Origin: Mya arenaria
Lineage: Eukaryota > Mollusca > Bivalvia > Myida > Myidae
Direction: 5' to 3'
Length of the DNA: 64,000 bases
Assembly (NCBI RefSeq): GCF_026914265.1
Contig: NC_069124.1
Coordinates: 13,537,088 to 13,601,087, forward strand
The translations under genes were made by a program, and so were the position numbers. How positions within the stretch are numbered: the stretch's first letter is position 1; every line of letters begins with the position of its first letter. Below, piece by piece: positions 48,940 to 61,300 of the stretch. Under the pieces are notes generated by a model, which saw only the letters and a list, made by a program, of their open reading frames with translations, did no database searches and was not told the DNA's origin.

Positions 48940-50350
48940 TGGTTAAGCGAACTACATCCGAGCCTTTGACGTCAATGCATGATTTGGTTGCGGCGCGAAC
49001 AAACATTGTAAAGTGGAGATGATTTTGTCGAGTGTGTTTGAAATTTGTATATAAAAGCTTGTCTTGTTGCTATTGAAAGGGAGTTTCAAACTTGAACTGT
49101 AGCAGGAAGAAATGACGACGCACATGACTGGGTTCGACAAATTAGTAGGGAAACGTTTTCAGAGTGCCTTAGTGGATATCTCACCTGAACCTGGTTGTGA
49201 ATCAAGGACGATAGATATTTGGGCGTCTTTCATTTGCACATCTTTTAAAAAAGAACAAGCCTATGTTTGTTTCCTTCTAATTGCAAAAGTGTCCCACTTC
49301 AAATCAGACATAAGACACAGTATGTTACACGGTTACTATCCCCGCTGCTTCGGTCTGAATTGCCTCGATTTCACTGTTATTTAAAACTATAGTTGTCCCA
49401 GACAACGTCCCCATACTCCAAAAGGGGACTTATTAAGCCTTTATAATCAAGGCATGCACGAGAAAGTATTAATTAAAGGGAACACATGATACCCAATCTC
49501 TTCCAAGTTTTGTCGAGAACGGAAAGGATGTGATCTTTCCATTTATGATCTTTCCATTTAGCATCATCAGAAAGACAGAGACCGAAATATTTGTGTGAAC
49601 GAATTAAATTGAAGTAAAAACAAAGGGGGATGTATCCCTCTATCACGTTTCTTAGAGAACATAATTGATTCTGTTTAAGAAGGTTGAACGTGACAAGCCA
49701 TTTAGTTGACCAAGTTGTTAATTTCTGAAGATCAGAATTGATGACAGCAGCTGAAGCTTCAGGTGTCTCGACTACTATGTACAGGATAGTATCATCTGCA
49801 AACAAACGAACGTTAGCTTCAATATCATCAACGATGTCGTTTATATAAATGCGAAAAAGAAAAGGACTGAGAATAGAGCCCTGAGGCACTCCCGCAAGTA
49901 CATAAGACAAAGATTAGGAAGAACGGCTCCTTGTTTCCTACGGGAAATGATATGATGTAAACCAGTTGAGAAGATTCCCTCGGCATGATGTAACCCAGTT
50001 GAGAAGATTCCCTCTAATGCCGAAAGAAGACAGTTTGTGAATAAGGCCTTTATGTCAGACTTGATCGAAGCCTTAGATATATCACAAAATACCGCACCAC
50101 CTGCTTTCCCTCATCAAGAGCTTGACATAATAAGGGGAGAAATTAAGTTGATTTACTGTAGAGTCCCCTTTGATAAAGCCAGACTGATGAGATGTATTGC
50201 GATTGCTGCTGGCAACGTAATTGTAAAGCCTTTTGTGAATACAGCGCTCCATTAGCTTGCCTAAATAGCTAAGACAGGACGATTGTTTGAGGGCTTTGAA
50301 GGATCAGACTTCTTGAATTTAGGAGTAACATTTGCAAGTTTCCAATGCGA
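48940..50350 (-). mobile_element. Degenerate LINE, reverse transcriptase to C-terminus
   Basis: On the minus strand, starting near 50350: WKLANVTPKFKKSDPSKPSN, an SGFIKGDSTVNQL-like stretch, FCDISKA, then the open frame 49473-49910 with YVLAGVPQGSILSPFLFRIY and VRLFADDTILYIV (catalytic FADD intact). After that come KDHILSVLDKTWKRLGIM, LLEYGDVVWDN (about 49395-49430) and a C-terminal part with SSFLPATV and RLGCSSLN (about 48960-49110). Frameshifts lie on both sides of the main frame. A third LINE type in this window. Its 5' side is cut off by the 47-bp satellite. Confidence 0.85.
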
Positions 50351-50364
50351 TGCTCTGACTGGCC

Positions 50365-53300
50365 ATTCATCCTATGAGCGCTAGCGAATATGAGCCAAGC
50401 TCAGCCTGACCATTCATCCTATGAGCGCTAGAGAATATGAGCCAAGCTCAGTCTGGATATTCATCCTCGGAGCGATAGCGAATATGAGCAATGCTCAGTC
50501 TAGAACTTCATCCTCGGATCGCTAGCGAATATCAGCCATGTTCAGTCTGGATATTCATCCTCGGAGCGCTAGCGAAAATGAGCCATGCTCAGTCTGGACA
50601 TTCATCCTCGGAGCGTTAGCAAATATGAGCAATGCTTAGTCTGGACATTCATCTTTGGAGCGCTAGCGAATATGAGCCATGCGCAGTCTGGACATTCATC
50701 ATCGGAGCGCTAGCGAATATATGCCATGCTCAGTCTGGTTATTCATCCTCGGAGAGCTAGCAAATATGAGCAATGGTCAGTCTGAACATTAATCATTTGA
50801 GCGCTAACGAATATGAGCGATGCTCAGTCAGGACATTCATCCTCGGAGCGCTAGCGAATATAGGCCATGCTCAGTCTGGATATTCATTCTCGGAGCGCTA
50901 GCAAATATGAGCAATGGTCAGTATGAACATTAATCATCTGTGCGCTACCGAATATGAGCCATGCTCTGTGTGGACATTCATCCTCGGAGCGCAAGCGAAT
51001 TTATGCCATGCTCAGTCGGGGCATTCATCCTCGGATCGTTAGAAAATATGAGTAATGCTTAGTCTGAACATTCATCTTCTGAGCGCTAGCGAATATGAGC
51101 AATGCTCAGTGTGGACATTCATCCTCGGAACGCTAGCGAATATTAGCAATGCTCAGTCTGGATATTCATCCTCGGAGCGCTCGCAAATGTGAGCATTGCT
51201 AAGTGTGGACATTCACCATCTGAGCGCTAGCGAATATGAGCCATGCTCTGTGTTGACATTCATCCTCGGAGCGCTAGCGAATATATGCCATGGTCAGTCT
51301 GACAATTATCCTCGGAGCGCTAGCAAATATGAGCAATTCTCAGTCTGAACATTCATCTTCTAAGCGCAAGCGAATATGAGCCATGCTCAGTCTGGACATT
51401 CATCCTAGGAGCGCTAGCGAATATGAGCCATGCTCAGTCTGGACATTTATCCTCGGATCGCTAGCGAATATGAGCAATGCTCAGTGTGGACATTCATCCT
51501 CGGAACGCTAGCGAATATGAGCAATGCTCAGTCTGGACATTCATCCTGTGAGCGCTAGCGAATATGAGCAATGCTTAGTCTACACATTCATAGTCTGAAC
51601 GCTAGCGAATATGAGCCATGCTCAGTCTGGACATTAATCCCCGAAGCGCTAGCGAATATATGCTATGCTTAGTCTGGACATTCATCCTTGTATCGCTAGC
51701 GTTTATGGGCCATGCCCTGTCTGGATATTCATCTTCTGAGCGCGAGCGAATATTAGCAATGCTCATTCTGGACATTCTTCCTCGGAGCGCTAGCAAATAT
51801 AAGCCATGCTCAGTCTGGACATTTATCCTCCGAGCGCTAGCGAATATGAGCCATGCTCAGTCTGGACATTCATCCTCGGAGCGCTAGCGAATATGAGCAT
51901 TGCTCAGACTGGACATTTATCCTCGGAGTGGTAGCGAATATGAGCCATGCTCAATCTGGACATTCATCGTCTGAACGCTAGCGAATATGAATCATGCTCA
52001 GTCTGGACATTTAACCTATGAGCGCTAGCTAATATTAGTCATGCTCAATCTGGACATTTATTCTCCGAGCGCTACCGAATATGAGCATTGCTCAGTCTGG
52101 ACATTCATCCTCGGAGCGCTAGCTACTATTAATCATGCTCAGTCTGGACATTCATTCTCGGAGTGCTACCGAATATGAGCCATGCTCAGTCTACACATTT
52201 ATCCCCAAAGCGCTAACGAATATGAGCCATGCTCAGTCTGGACATTCATCCTCGGAGCGCTAGCGTGTATGAGCCATCCTCACTCTGGACATCCACCCTC
52301 GGAGCGCAAGCGATTAAGAGCCATGCTTTGTGTGGATATTCATCCTCGGAGCGCTAGCGAATATGAGCCATGCACAGTCTAGACATTCATCCTCGGAGTG
52401 CTAGCGAAGATGTGCCATGTTCAGCCGGGATATTCATCCTCGGAGCGCTAGGAAAAATGACCAATGCTTAGTCTAGACATTCATCCTCGGAGCGCTAGCA
52501 AATATGAGCAATGCTCAGTCTGGACATTCATTCTCGGAGTGCTAGCGAATATATGCCATGCTTAGTCTAGACATTCATCCTCGGAGCGCTAGCAAATATG
52601 AGCCAAGCTCAGTCTGGACATTCATTCTAGGAGCGTTAGCGAATATGAGCCATGCTTAGTCAGGACATTCATCCTCGGAGCGCTAGCGAATTTAAGCCAT
52701 GCTCAATCTGGACATGCATCCTCGGAGCTCTAGCAAATATGAGCAATGCTCAGTCTGGACAATCATCCTCGGAGCGCTAGCGAATATGATCCATGCTCTG
52801 TGTGGACATTCATCCTCAGAGCGCTAGCGAATATGAGCCATGCTCAGTCTGAACATTCATCCTCAGAGCGCTAGCAAATATGAGGAATGCTCAATCTTAC
52901 CATTTATCCTCGCAGCGCTAGTGCATATGATCCATGCTCAGTCTTGAAGTTCATCCTCGAAGCGCTAGCGAATATGAGTTATTCTCAGTCAAGACATTTA
53001 TCCTCTGAGCGCTAGCAAATATGAGCAATGCTCGGTCTGGGCATTCATCCTCGGAGCGGTAGCGAATATGAGCCTTGCTCAGTCTTGACATTCATCATCT
53101 GAGCGCTAGCAATATGAGCAATGCTCAGTCTTGACATTCCTCCTCGGAGGGCTAGCGTTTTTGAGCCATGCTCAGTCTGGACATTCATCCTCGGGGCGCT
53201 ATCGAATATGAGTCATTGTCAGTCTTGACATTCATCCTCGAAGCGCTAGCGAATATGAGCCATGCTTAATCTGGACATTCATCCTTTGAGCGCCTGCGTA

Positions 53301-53590
53301 TATGAGCCATGCTCAGTCTTTAAAATTCATCCTAGGAGCGCTAGCGAATATGAGTCATGCTCAGTCTCGAAATAATTCATCCTAGGAGCACAAGCGAATA
53401 TGAGTCATGCTCAGTCTCGAAATAATTCATCCTAGGAGCACTAGTGAATATGAGCCATTCTCAGTCTTGTAATTCATCATCTGAGCGCTAGCAAATATGA
53501 TCCAGGCTCTATCTGGACATTCATCCTAGAAGCCCTAACGAATAACATCCATGTTCAGTCTTGAAATTCATCTTAGGAGCGCTACCGTAT
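50365..53590. repeat. 47-bp satellite array, about 68 copies
   Basis: Consensus unit: CATCCTCGGAGCGCTAGCGA, ATATGAGCCATGCTCAGTCT, GGACATT. It has two dyads: CGCTAGCG (8-bp perfect palindrome) and GAGCAATGCTC or GAGCCATGCTC. Units vary mostly by point changes; the spacer base after GAGC, (C/A)ATGCTC, and the ATCCTCGGA/CATCTGA segment are the most variable. 47 is not a multiple of 3, so open frames across it (51602-51887, 52182-52382) only cycle through the frames. The array abuts the 5' break of the LINE at 50350. Confidence 0.95.
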
Positions 53591-53599
53591 TTCATAGGA

Positions 53600-55230
53600 A
53601 TCGCAGTATTTAACAGCTCATTAAATGTCGAATGGATATCCTCGAAAAACATGTTCAACATCTAACAATATGTTGTACATGCCCGGGCATACAGTGCCAT
53701 CGTAAAGCTACGCCATTGTAGAATTAAAAGCTTACAAAAGTTAACATGTTCTTACAATAACGGATGTTTGGAACAAAAACATCTCTTAACGAAGTCATTG
53801 TAAGCAATGGTTAAAGGTTTGGCTTCTAGGCTTGTTCCTTTATTCTATTGTAAGGTAATAAGTCCGTCGAATTAATTAGAGCCTGATAAACATTGAGTTA
53901 ACAGATATTCATCTACTTCAGCTAGCTTATTATTGTATTGTACATCACCATAAAACTTCCTGTTAATATTGAAGTCAACATTTTAATAAAAATGGCTACA
54001 ACGAAATATGGTAAGTGTTTTAACGTTTTAAGAGCTTATTGTGAGATATTTCATATACTTCCTTTAAACACTAGATTTTACATACGTTCATGTTCGGCAA
54101 CATATCGGCGACATAAATCATAATTACATAATTAATTTCGTTTTTATCTCAGTTTTATTCACATCCATATATATAATGTACATCATCTTAAAAAAGTTGC
54201 AAAGATATGTTGATATAAATACTACTTGTAGACCTAATTGTGTTGTAAATGTCAGGTTCAGATATGCATGTTATATTAAAATGTAATTTAAGTGTAAAGT
54301 ACCATTATTCCGTGGTTGAACTTTTATTTATTACAAATTATAAAACATTTAAAAAGATAAGTCAGGAAATTAAGCATGTATTCAAAAGGAATAGGTCCAA
54401 TGCATAACTGTTACACTGAAAATATTTTTCACAAACTTATGAGGTATGCACAATTAGTTTTTGAAGGTATGTATTCCTTTTGTCAATAAATCGGTATTAT
54501 TTTTCAAAATAGTTTAGAACAAATATATGTTTAAATGGATTTGTTATAATTTTCCATGTTTTATGAAGAAATAATGTACTTTAAGACAATAATACCAGGC
54601 AAATGTTATAAAAGACGATTTTGATCGATCATGCATTTATTCTTCGTATTTTTAATAATGGCAACAACAGGCACAGCCCCTGTAATCTCAACTATGTTAA
54701 CAGGCAACGGATTCAAGGCCAAACAAACACTAAACGAAATACAAACAACGCCATGGAATAGGAAACTAGCCATTTCATCTCCATCAAACTAAGGAACATA
54801 CAGGAACTCGTCCAATAACTTAAAGTTCAACTTTTGTTTAACGGCGTATTGATAAAGACAAGACAAACATTAACAGAAGTTCATTCAATGCCACAAACAG
54901 AGAACACCATCAACTTCACATTTAACCTTATTCATTGTTTAAGCGGAAATTCATACAGCGAATTCTCCTCGCCAAGCCCAGCCAGGGAACGGTTACGACC
55001 AGTCCCGTGAGGCTAGAAGTTATAATGTAGTGGGACGTGGAATGAAATGTGGGCAGTTTTGAGGTTCAATATGATTTCTTTAGAAAAAATATATTGTGAA
55101 AACAGAACATAGACATTTTCTTTAAAAAAATGTGTGAAATACTTCCTAAAATCAGTTCATCACTTTTCACCTTTGTTTGATTGATGAATAACAATGTTCG
55201 GTGTATTTAAGATCCACCCCATCCAGTAGC
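53600..55230. other. No gene seen
   Basis: AT-rich sequence past the satellite. A small frame 53938-54123 has no recognisable domain. A segment at 54690-54740 (TTCAAGGCCAAACAAACACT) resembles 4208-4235 (TTCAAGGCCAACCGAACACT), which may be a minor dispersed repeat. Confidence 0.4.
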
Positions 55231-55235
55231 TGTGA

Positions 55236-55367
55236 TCCGCAGCAACTCGCAACACGCGACAGGTAAACCCTTGTCTGATCACCACTATCTTTCTTGGACT
55301 TCTCCTTATTTTCTTCAGCATCGTGTATGCGATTATGCACTACTTCGAGAATAAGTACCATTCGTAG
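55236..55367 (+). other. Possible transmembrane exon, unidentified
   Basis: An open frame ending in TAG at 55365 holds a 20-plus residue hydrophobic run (LITTIFLGLLLIFFSIVYAI) followed by a short charged tail (HYFENKYHS). Possible acceptors are CCGCAG at about 55242 and CGACAG at about 55262. It would fit the last, membrane-spanning exon of a plus-strand gene, but no partner exon was found, and a 74-codon minus frame overlaps it. Confidence 0.2.
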
Positions 55368-55369
55368 CA

Positions 55370-56940
55370 AGGAGAACACGCATGCAGCCAACTATAACTT
55401 GAACCATATTTGAGGCATTCAATCAAATTTACGTTTTATAATACAACATCGCAAGCTTATAAAATACACAGACATTGAATGCATCAAGTTACACGTTTCC
55501 TTTCAATTGGCATTTGAATCATGTATTATATATCTCTCCGATGAATGATGTTTCATTTTTTGTGTGTTAAAAAAGAGAATGTCTCTTATGTTTTAGAGTT
55601 TTGTTAGTAGCAATGGGTAGAAGCGAAACATGATAGTTCAAACATAGAACATTGAATTTTTTGTGTATCCTTTAAATTGCAGTTATAATGTTTATTTTTC
55701 TAAAATAAATCCAACAAATTCCATCAAAAGGTCTGCAATGTTATTAATTGTTGTTTTTTCTTCATATATTTCATATTTGATTTTCCCTAACATTTCATAT
55801 TTTGTGTGATTGAAGTATATTTTTGTACCTAGATGCCTAATAGCCGATTTATTATGATGAAGTCTGCTGCACTTTTATTGACTACATATTTTTGCACTTG
55901 ATTACGCTGGTTGTATATATTTATTCCGCTATAAATAAATAGATTATACATAAAAAACGACTTTATTGTTCGGACAAATGCATACCAGGTTGAGTACTCT
56001 AAAACCCTTAAAATCGCAGTGATTTATTCTACTGACTCTGACCTTGACTTCTAAAACATAATTGTATTGATATTTAATGATACATATATTGTATTTAGTT
56101 TGATATTTATATGATCTGAATGTCAGAAAAGGGACTTTCTTATAGATTGAAAACTAATTTCTATGGACGATCTATTTTTCTTGACTGAATGAGTGCAGAT
56201 CGTTAGCAGTAGGTGGTACAAGTGGATTATATAAGGTGTGCGCCATGCAAATTTCTATACATAATCATATCCTGTCTTTGGAGTCATCAACTGTGAACTG
56301 CGTTAGTACCATAATTGGGTGTGGCTATACTGCAGGTGCTTACGCTTAATTTAAATGAGTGTTGACATGGTTTGATGGAACGTTAGCATATTCTGACCAA
56401 AATTAACACTATTTTGAATGAAATATAATGAATTTAAAAACAACAACGTGTTTAAGCGTGCTTTATTTATTAAAATAAAAAACATTAACGTCAGCATAGA
56501 TTTATAGTATTTTAAGAAAAGTATGAAACATGTACATAAGAGGTATTATACGAAGTGGATTACAGTTATACTTATTAAAACCATGATAAAAATTGCATAA
56601 AAAAGCTTCTTAAAACAAAGCGATTTCTGTTCGAAGGCACTTGCTTTAGTCCCGCTTTATCAACAAATATATAGTGGCTTTTTTAAAAATCCCTATCGCA
56701 TTGCGGAATTACAATACAATGCTTTATTATAAAGGGTCCCTTAATACGTCATTTTGCTATCGAACGAAAGTTTATTCAATGAAAGGCCTCCAGCCCATAA
56801 TACATGTTACAGTGCAAAATCAAATATAACAAAATGCATATATGTAACATAGCACACACTTAACAAACAGCGATGTTTAAGCGGAATAAAATGTAAACAC
56901 TTAGCAAATCACTGGCATTTGAATTTATAGTCTACTTCTT
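55370..56940. other. No gene seen
   Basis: AT-rich, no recognisable exon. Near 56235-56260 an ATTATATAAGG is followed by an octamer ATGCAAAT, which could be a promoter but has no supporting transcript. Confidence 0.35.
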
Positions 56941-56944
56941 AATT

Positions 56945-57375
56945 AAGCATCACTTCTGGCAGATTTCAAGTTTGCATAAGTCATACTGCTCTCTAGGTAC
57001 TTTGTTGTGACATTATGGCAATACACATACTGCTCCTGAAATGACAAAGGGTGGAAATCAGTGACCGACCAGAGCAATTCAGTGATTTAATGTAATGAGG
57101 GGGTTTCAAATCAGCATCGTTATCGCCATACCGCTCTCTCGCTACTTTGCTATGGCAATACAAATAGTGTTCATGAAAGGACAAAGGGAAAAAAGTTAGT
57201 GACTGTCCAGGGGCAAGTCAAACATTTAACAGTAGAGGGGCACACGCGTTCAATTAAGCATCGCTTTCACTAGATTGCAAGTTTGCATAAGTCATGCTGT
57301 TCTTTAAGTATTTTCTGTGCCATCACAGTTCATGAAAGGACAAAAGGCAGAAGTCAGTGCCCGACAGGTCGAAGA
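56945..57375. repeat. Three diverged ~150-bp tandem units
   Basis: Units near 56947, 57107 and 57260 share AGCATC.CTT, CAAGTTTGCATAAGTCAT (units 1 and 3), CTGCTCTC..GTACTTTG, a GGCAATACA block, TCATGAAAGGACAAAGG and AGTGACCGACC. Function unknown; the minus frame 56993-57184 runs through it and is not supported as a gene. Confidence 0.6.
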
Positions 57376-57839
57376 CAATTAAACAATTGTAATGCCTGCA
57401 TAATACCCTTTTTTCTATCAAAGGAGGCAATTGAACTTTAAAGGTGCTTAGCTTAGATGTATGCTTTTATATGGTTTAAATTAGCCATGTGTCATTTACC
57501 TGGATGTGCTTTTATCAATTCAATGCTGTTATTTAACAGTTTCAGTATCTGTTTAGATTTGTTGTGAAAATAAAACCAGTACATAATCCGACTTGTTTGT
57601 TATAAAATGTACGTAAATCCTGTAAATACTGATGCCTGTGTGGTATGCTTGGTTACACGTTGGCTGAACGTCGTTATCTGACCTCTAAAAAACTTTTAAA
57701 TTTTCTACCAATTTACAACGTTTATTCAAAGTCAGTTTTTGACGTTATTATTGCGTCTATCCAAGGTCAATTGTTTGGTGGTTCCTGATGACGTTAGAAT
57801 TTGACTCGCCTTTAAAGGCGCACATCATACCACGCCGTC

Positions 57840-58310
57840 CATTTGACATCTTTGACATGCCAGAACTTTCATCTCTGCATAAGATGAACACTTTACTCCA
57901 AACGAACTTAAAAAGTTAGGGACGTTCTAGTAACTCCGTGACTTGAGATGTCTCCAGTCCATCCGTCGTCAAATTGAAACCTTACAGACGTTATTAACTC
58001 GTACTTACTAGATTGTGGAGAAAACCCGCTGTATCCGTGACCTGAGAAGCCTGCAGGACATTCTTCACCAAAACGAGACTTACAAAGTATGGTACAATCT
58101 GGTGTCCCCGTGAACTAAGATATCTAAAGTCCATACTTTATCAAAGCGAGACGTAACCGATGCATCAAATCGTTCTAACAAAAAATGGGACAATTTACTT
58201 TATCCGTGACTGAATATGTCTCATGACCTAATGAATGGATACTTCACCATCGACTCAACATCTCTCCAAGACGTTCATCAGTACAATAGACAAACACTAA
58301 CCTCAAAATG
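57840..58310 (-). pseudogene. Decayed tandem copies of a PTP D2 exon
   Basis: The stretch next to exon 58318-58453 holds a near full copy at about 58180-58305: minus strand ATGAACGTCTTGGAGAGATG, compared with ATGAACATCTTGGAGAGATG in the live exon, with in-frame stops. Further partial copies carry the TCCGTGAC motif at about 58203, 58107, 58034 and 57934 (58341 in the live exon). Frames are broken throughout. Spacing is irregular (about 70-140 bp). Confidence 0.7.
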
Positions 58311-58317
58311 TACTTAC

Positions 58318-61300
58318 CAAGTTCGGGACAATCTGCTTTCTCCGTGACCGAAGATATCTGATGACCTGTGGAATGGATACTTCGCCATCAACTCGACATC
58401 TCTCCAAGATGTTCATCAGCACTACAAACAGACCGCTCCTCTCTGCTCCATTCCTATTTTGTAAGTTAATTATACAATCAACGGGGCGGGAAGGAGCCAC
58501 CAGTCTAATACTTTAACAAAGAGTTTGTCTACAGGCACAATGATCATATCCCTCATACATTCAACGTGACACATGAAGCCACACGAAAACATTGCAAAGG
58601 TTATTACAAAAAGGGATCGTTTAAAATAAGTTAGTTTTTCATAACATAAAGTTTAACTTTGACATTGAGCAATCTACGCTTCGTAATTTGATTTTTTAGT
58701 CTAAAGATATGAGAAAATATATTCACTAATATCATCACAAGGCTTTCGGTAAACATATAACAATGACTGAATATAACACGATTTTAAATATATTTTTTAT
58801 TAAAATCGTTAATAGGAAATGATTTGATACATCAAATACATTGTAAACTATGTAGATCCAACTTACAAACAAAGCACAAGAATAGGTGAATCTTCATCAT
58901 CTTCTGAAGACTGCTGTTCCTCCACCTCTTTTACAAGATTCAACAAAGAGCTGCTGTCTGGGGGAACCAATCGATTTCTAGTCCATTTCTTGAACTGAAT
59001 GTGTTTGAATGTGCGTGTCTGTAAATACAATGTAGAGCATTTTAAAAATGTTATAACATTACCGCACTATGCAAACAAATGTTATTGCGCATAAGTTATA
59101 AAAACTATTTACCTTATAATTCAGCTTTAGACTGACTGTCTCTATTTGACAATCTTGCACTGAAGACGTTCGTTCTCGTCTGATTTCAAACGCGTCTATT
59201 TTCATTTTTTCTTCATTTTCAGGCAAGAAACGTCCAATCTGAAAGGGTAATTTTAAATAATTAATTAAAACATAATTAACCTTCGCGTGCTTTTCTCAGT
59301 GAAGCACAAACACATAAGTCAGTGGCAACAACATCGTTAATATACTAAACCGAACGCCTAAAACTTAGCCCTCCAAATATTGTCTGCGCTATTGTCATAT
59401 TTCAAAAATGAGTACCTCTGTTGCATTTATCAGAAGATGATCAGGGTGAAGCCCAGAGAACAACTACTCATTATGAAACATTTAAGGTTGACCTTGACTT
59501 TCCAAAACGCTCTTTTGGATGCCTTTACAACAAACTGCATTTTGAAATACTTTATTCTTTAGTAACTGCTTGTTCATTCCATATAAAACAATATATTAAT
59601 CCAAAATAAGATAGATAACTATATTTTCAATTTAGCATTATCAGGTACGTTTACAGTTCGGTTCAATATATTTTCGTCACCAGTGCATTTAGATTTCCAC
59701 TTAAGTAAAATATAGTCTTTACCTCTTCTTTCCCACTATCATCAAATTGAACAACAATATTGATTTCCTCGTCTAGAATGAGTCTGCACACGTCGACAGC
59801 TGTACTTGGAAGAGGCAACTGGCTGATGATGAACCCCTTTGGGTTGGTGTAGCTCTACCGGAAATGAAATAGGAAATTGTGAGAATTTATCAGTATGTTA
59901 CTTGCATGCTTTCCACATTAAATTCTTACTTAAACATTGTTTTCTCTTGATTCAAGAAATGTTCATATTCAAGTATAACGTAAGCTCGTCTCTACGTAAG
60001 CGGTAAATAACATCGACTTTTATCTAACTTGGTCAATGACAAATGTATATATGTATTACTGTGTAAACTGGATATTTCTTTTAATGCAAGTCACTTACCG
60101 GCATAAAGACTGCGTTAATGTAGTTGTTTCTCCCCTGAACTTGGCAGCGTAGGAATGGGCGATATTCATCCGCTGCAATATTTATAACTAACGTAAACGT
60201 TCACAGAACTTTGTATTTACACATAGCATATAATCTTGTACATGGAACCAACCAATAATTCCGAACAAACCATAGAACACTGCATCAACCAACGATAAGA
60301 AGGTTTTCACCCCTGCCCAATAACTTAACATCAGTATAACAATTTAAACTCGGGTTTCTCGAAAGAAAATGAGCATTCAAGTTGTTGAAGGCAATTGATT
60401 CTTTACAACATTTTTGCCTGCTACTGCAACTTATGTTATTAACTATTGGACAGTCCTAGCTGCCCCGTTTACGATCTTTTATAGTGGCACATTATAAAAA
60501 CACAAATAAACTGACATATTTAAAGTATCATTATAGATTAAGTTTAGTAAGGTATATGACGTACCTGGAAGTATATGGTCAAATCTGTTTTTGCTGTTAT
60601 TGTCAGGTAAAAGTGCATTTGTGCAAGCAATGTCGTCATCAACACTATCCATCTCAAGGCCTTTGTCTAAGTCCTGACAAAACCATATGTTTATGTATTG
60701 ATCATTTTGTCGAAAATCAGATTTACTTCCATTCTTCGAAATGTAATGGTTGTCAAAATATGTTAAGTATATATGTATACATACGGTGTTTACGCATTAT
60801 ATAATAATTAAAAGCTAAGCGGAATATTACATACACGTCGTTTGTCTTTGATTTTATAAAATATTTAAAAACAATGCATTTTGATACACAATTTTACTTT
60901 ATTTTATATCCGTCGAAAATGGAAAGAGAGTAAATCTTTAGATTTAACCTCGTATTGAAGACGTAATCTGGATTTTCTAGACTTTGATTTGGGTGCCACG
61001 CGGGACATGTCTCTAAAGGTATTGTCAATGAGCTCGTTTCGTACTGGTTCAAATGGGAGTACGAATAATTCCAACATCAGCCGGTGAAGGAGCCGGTATT
61101 GGCCCTGACGAGAAGAATTGTTAAGTACGTTTGAATAAATACTTCGAGTATGTGGGTCTTGTTTTGCACATGGTTCACTTAATAATTCTTTATGATGAAC
61201 TATAACAAACAGAGCTATTAGAGCGATGACTACCGCCGCACGCCGCCTTGACTCAATACATTTCAAATAATTTAAGTCAAAACATATTAAAGTTAAAGTT

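Noticed and set aside
51602..52382. Open frames of 64-89 codons in the 47-bp array
   Set aside because: The 47-bp period cycles through all frames; these are satellite sequence, not genes.
50365..53590. Could the regular 47-bp array be a CRISPR?
   Set aside because: Whole units repeat with no unique spacers, and the DNA is from an animal genome.
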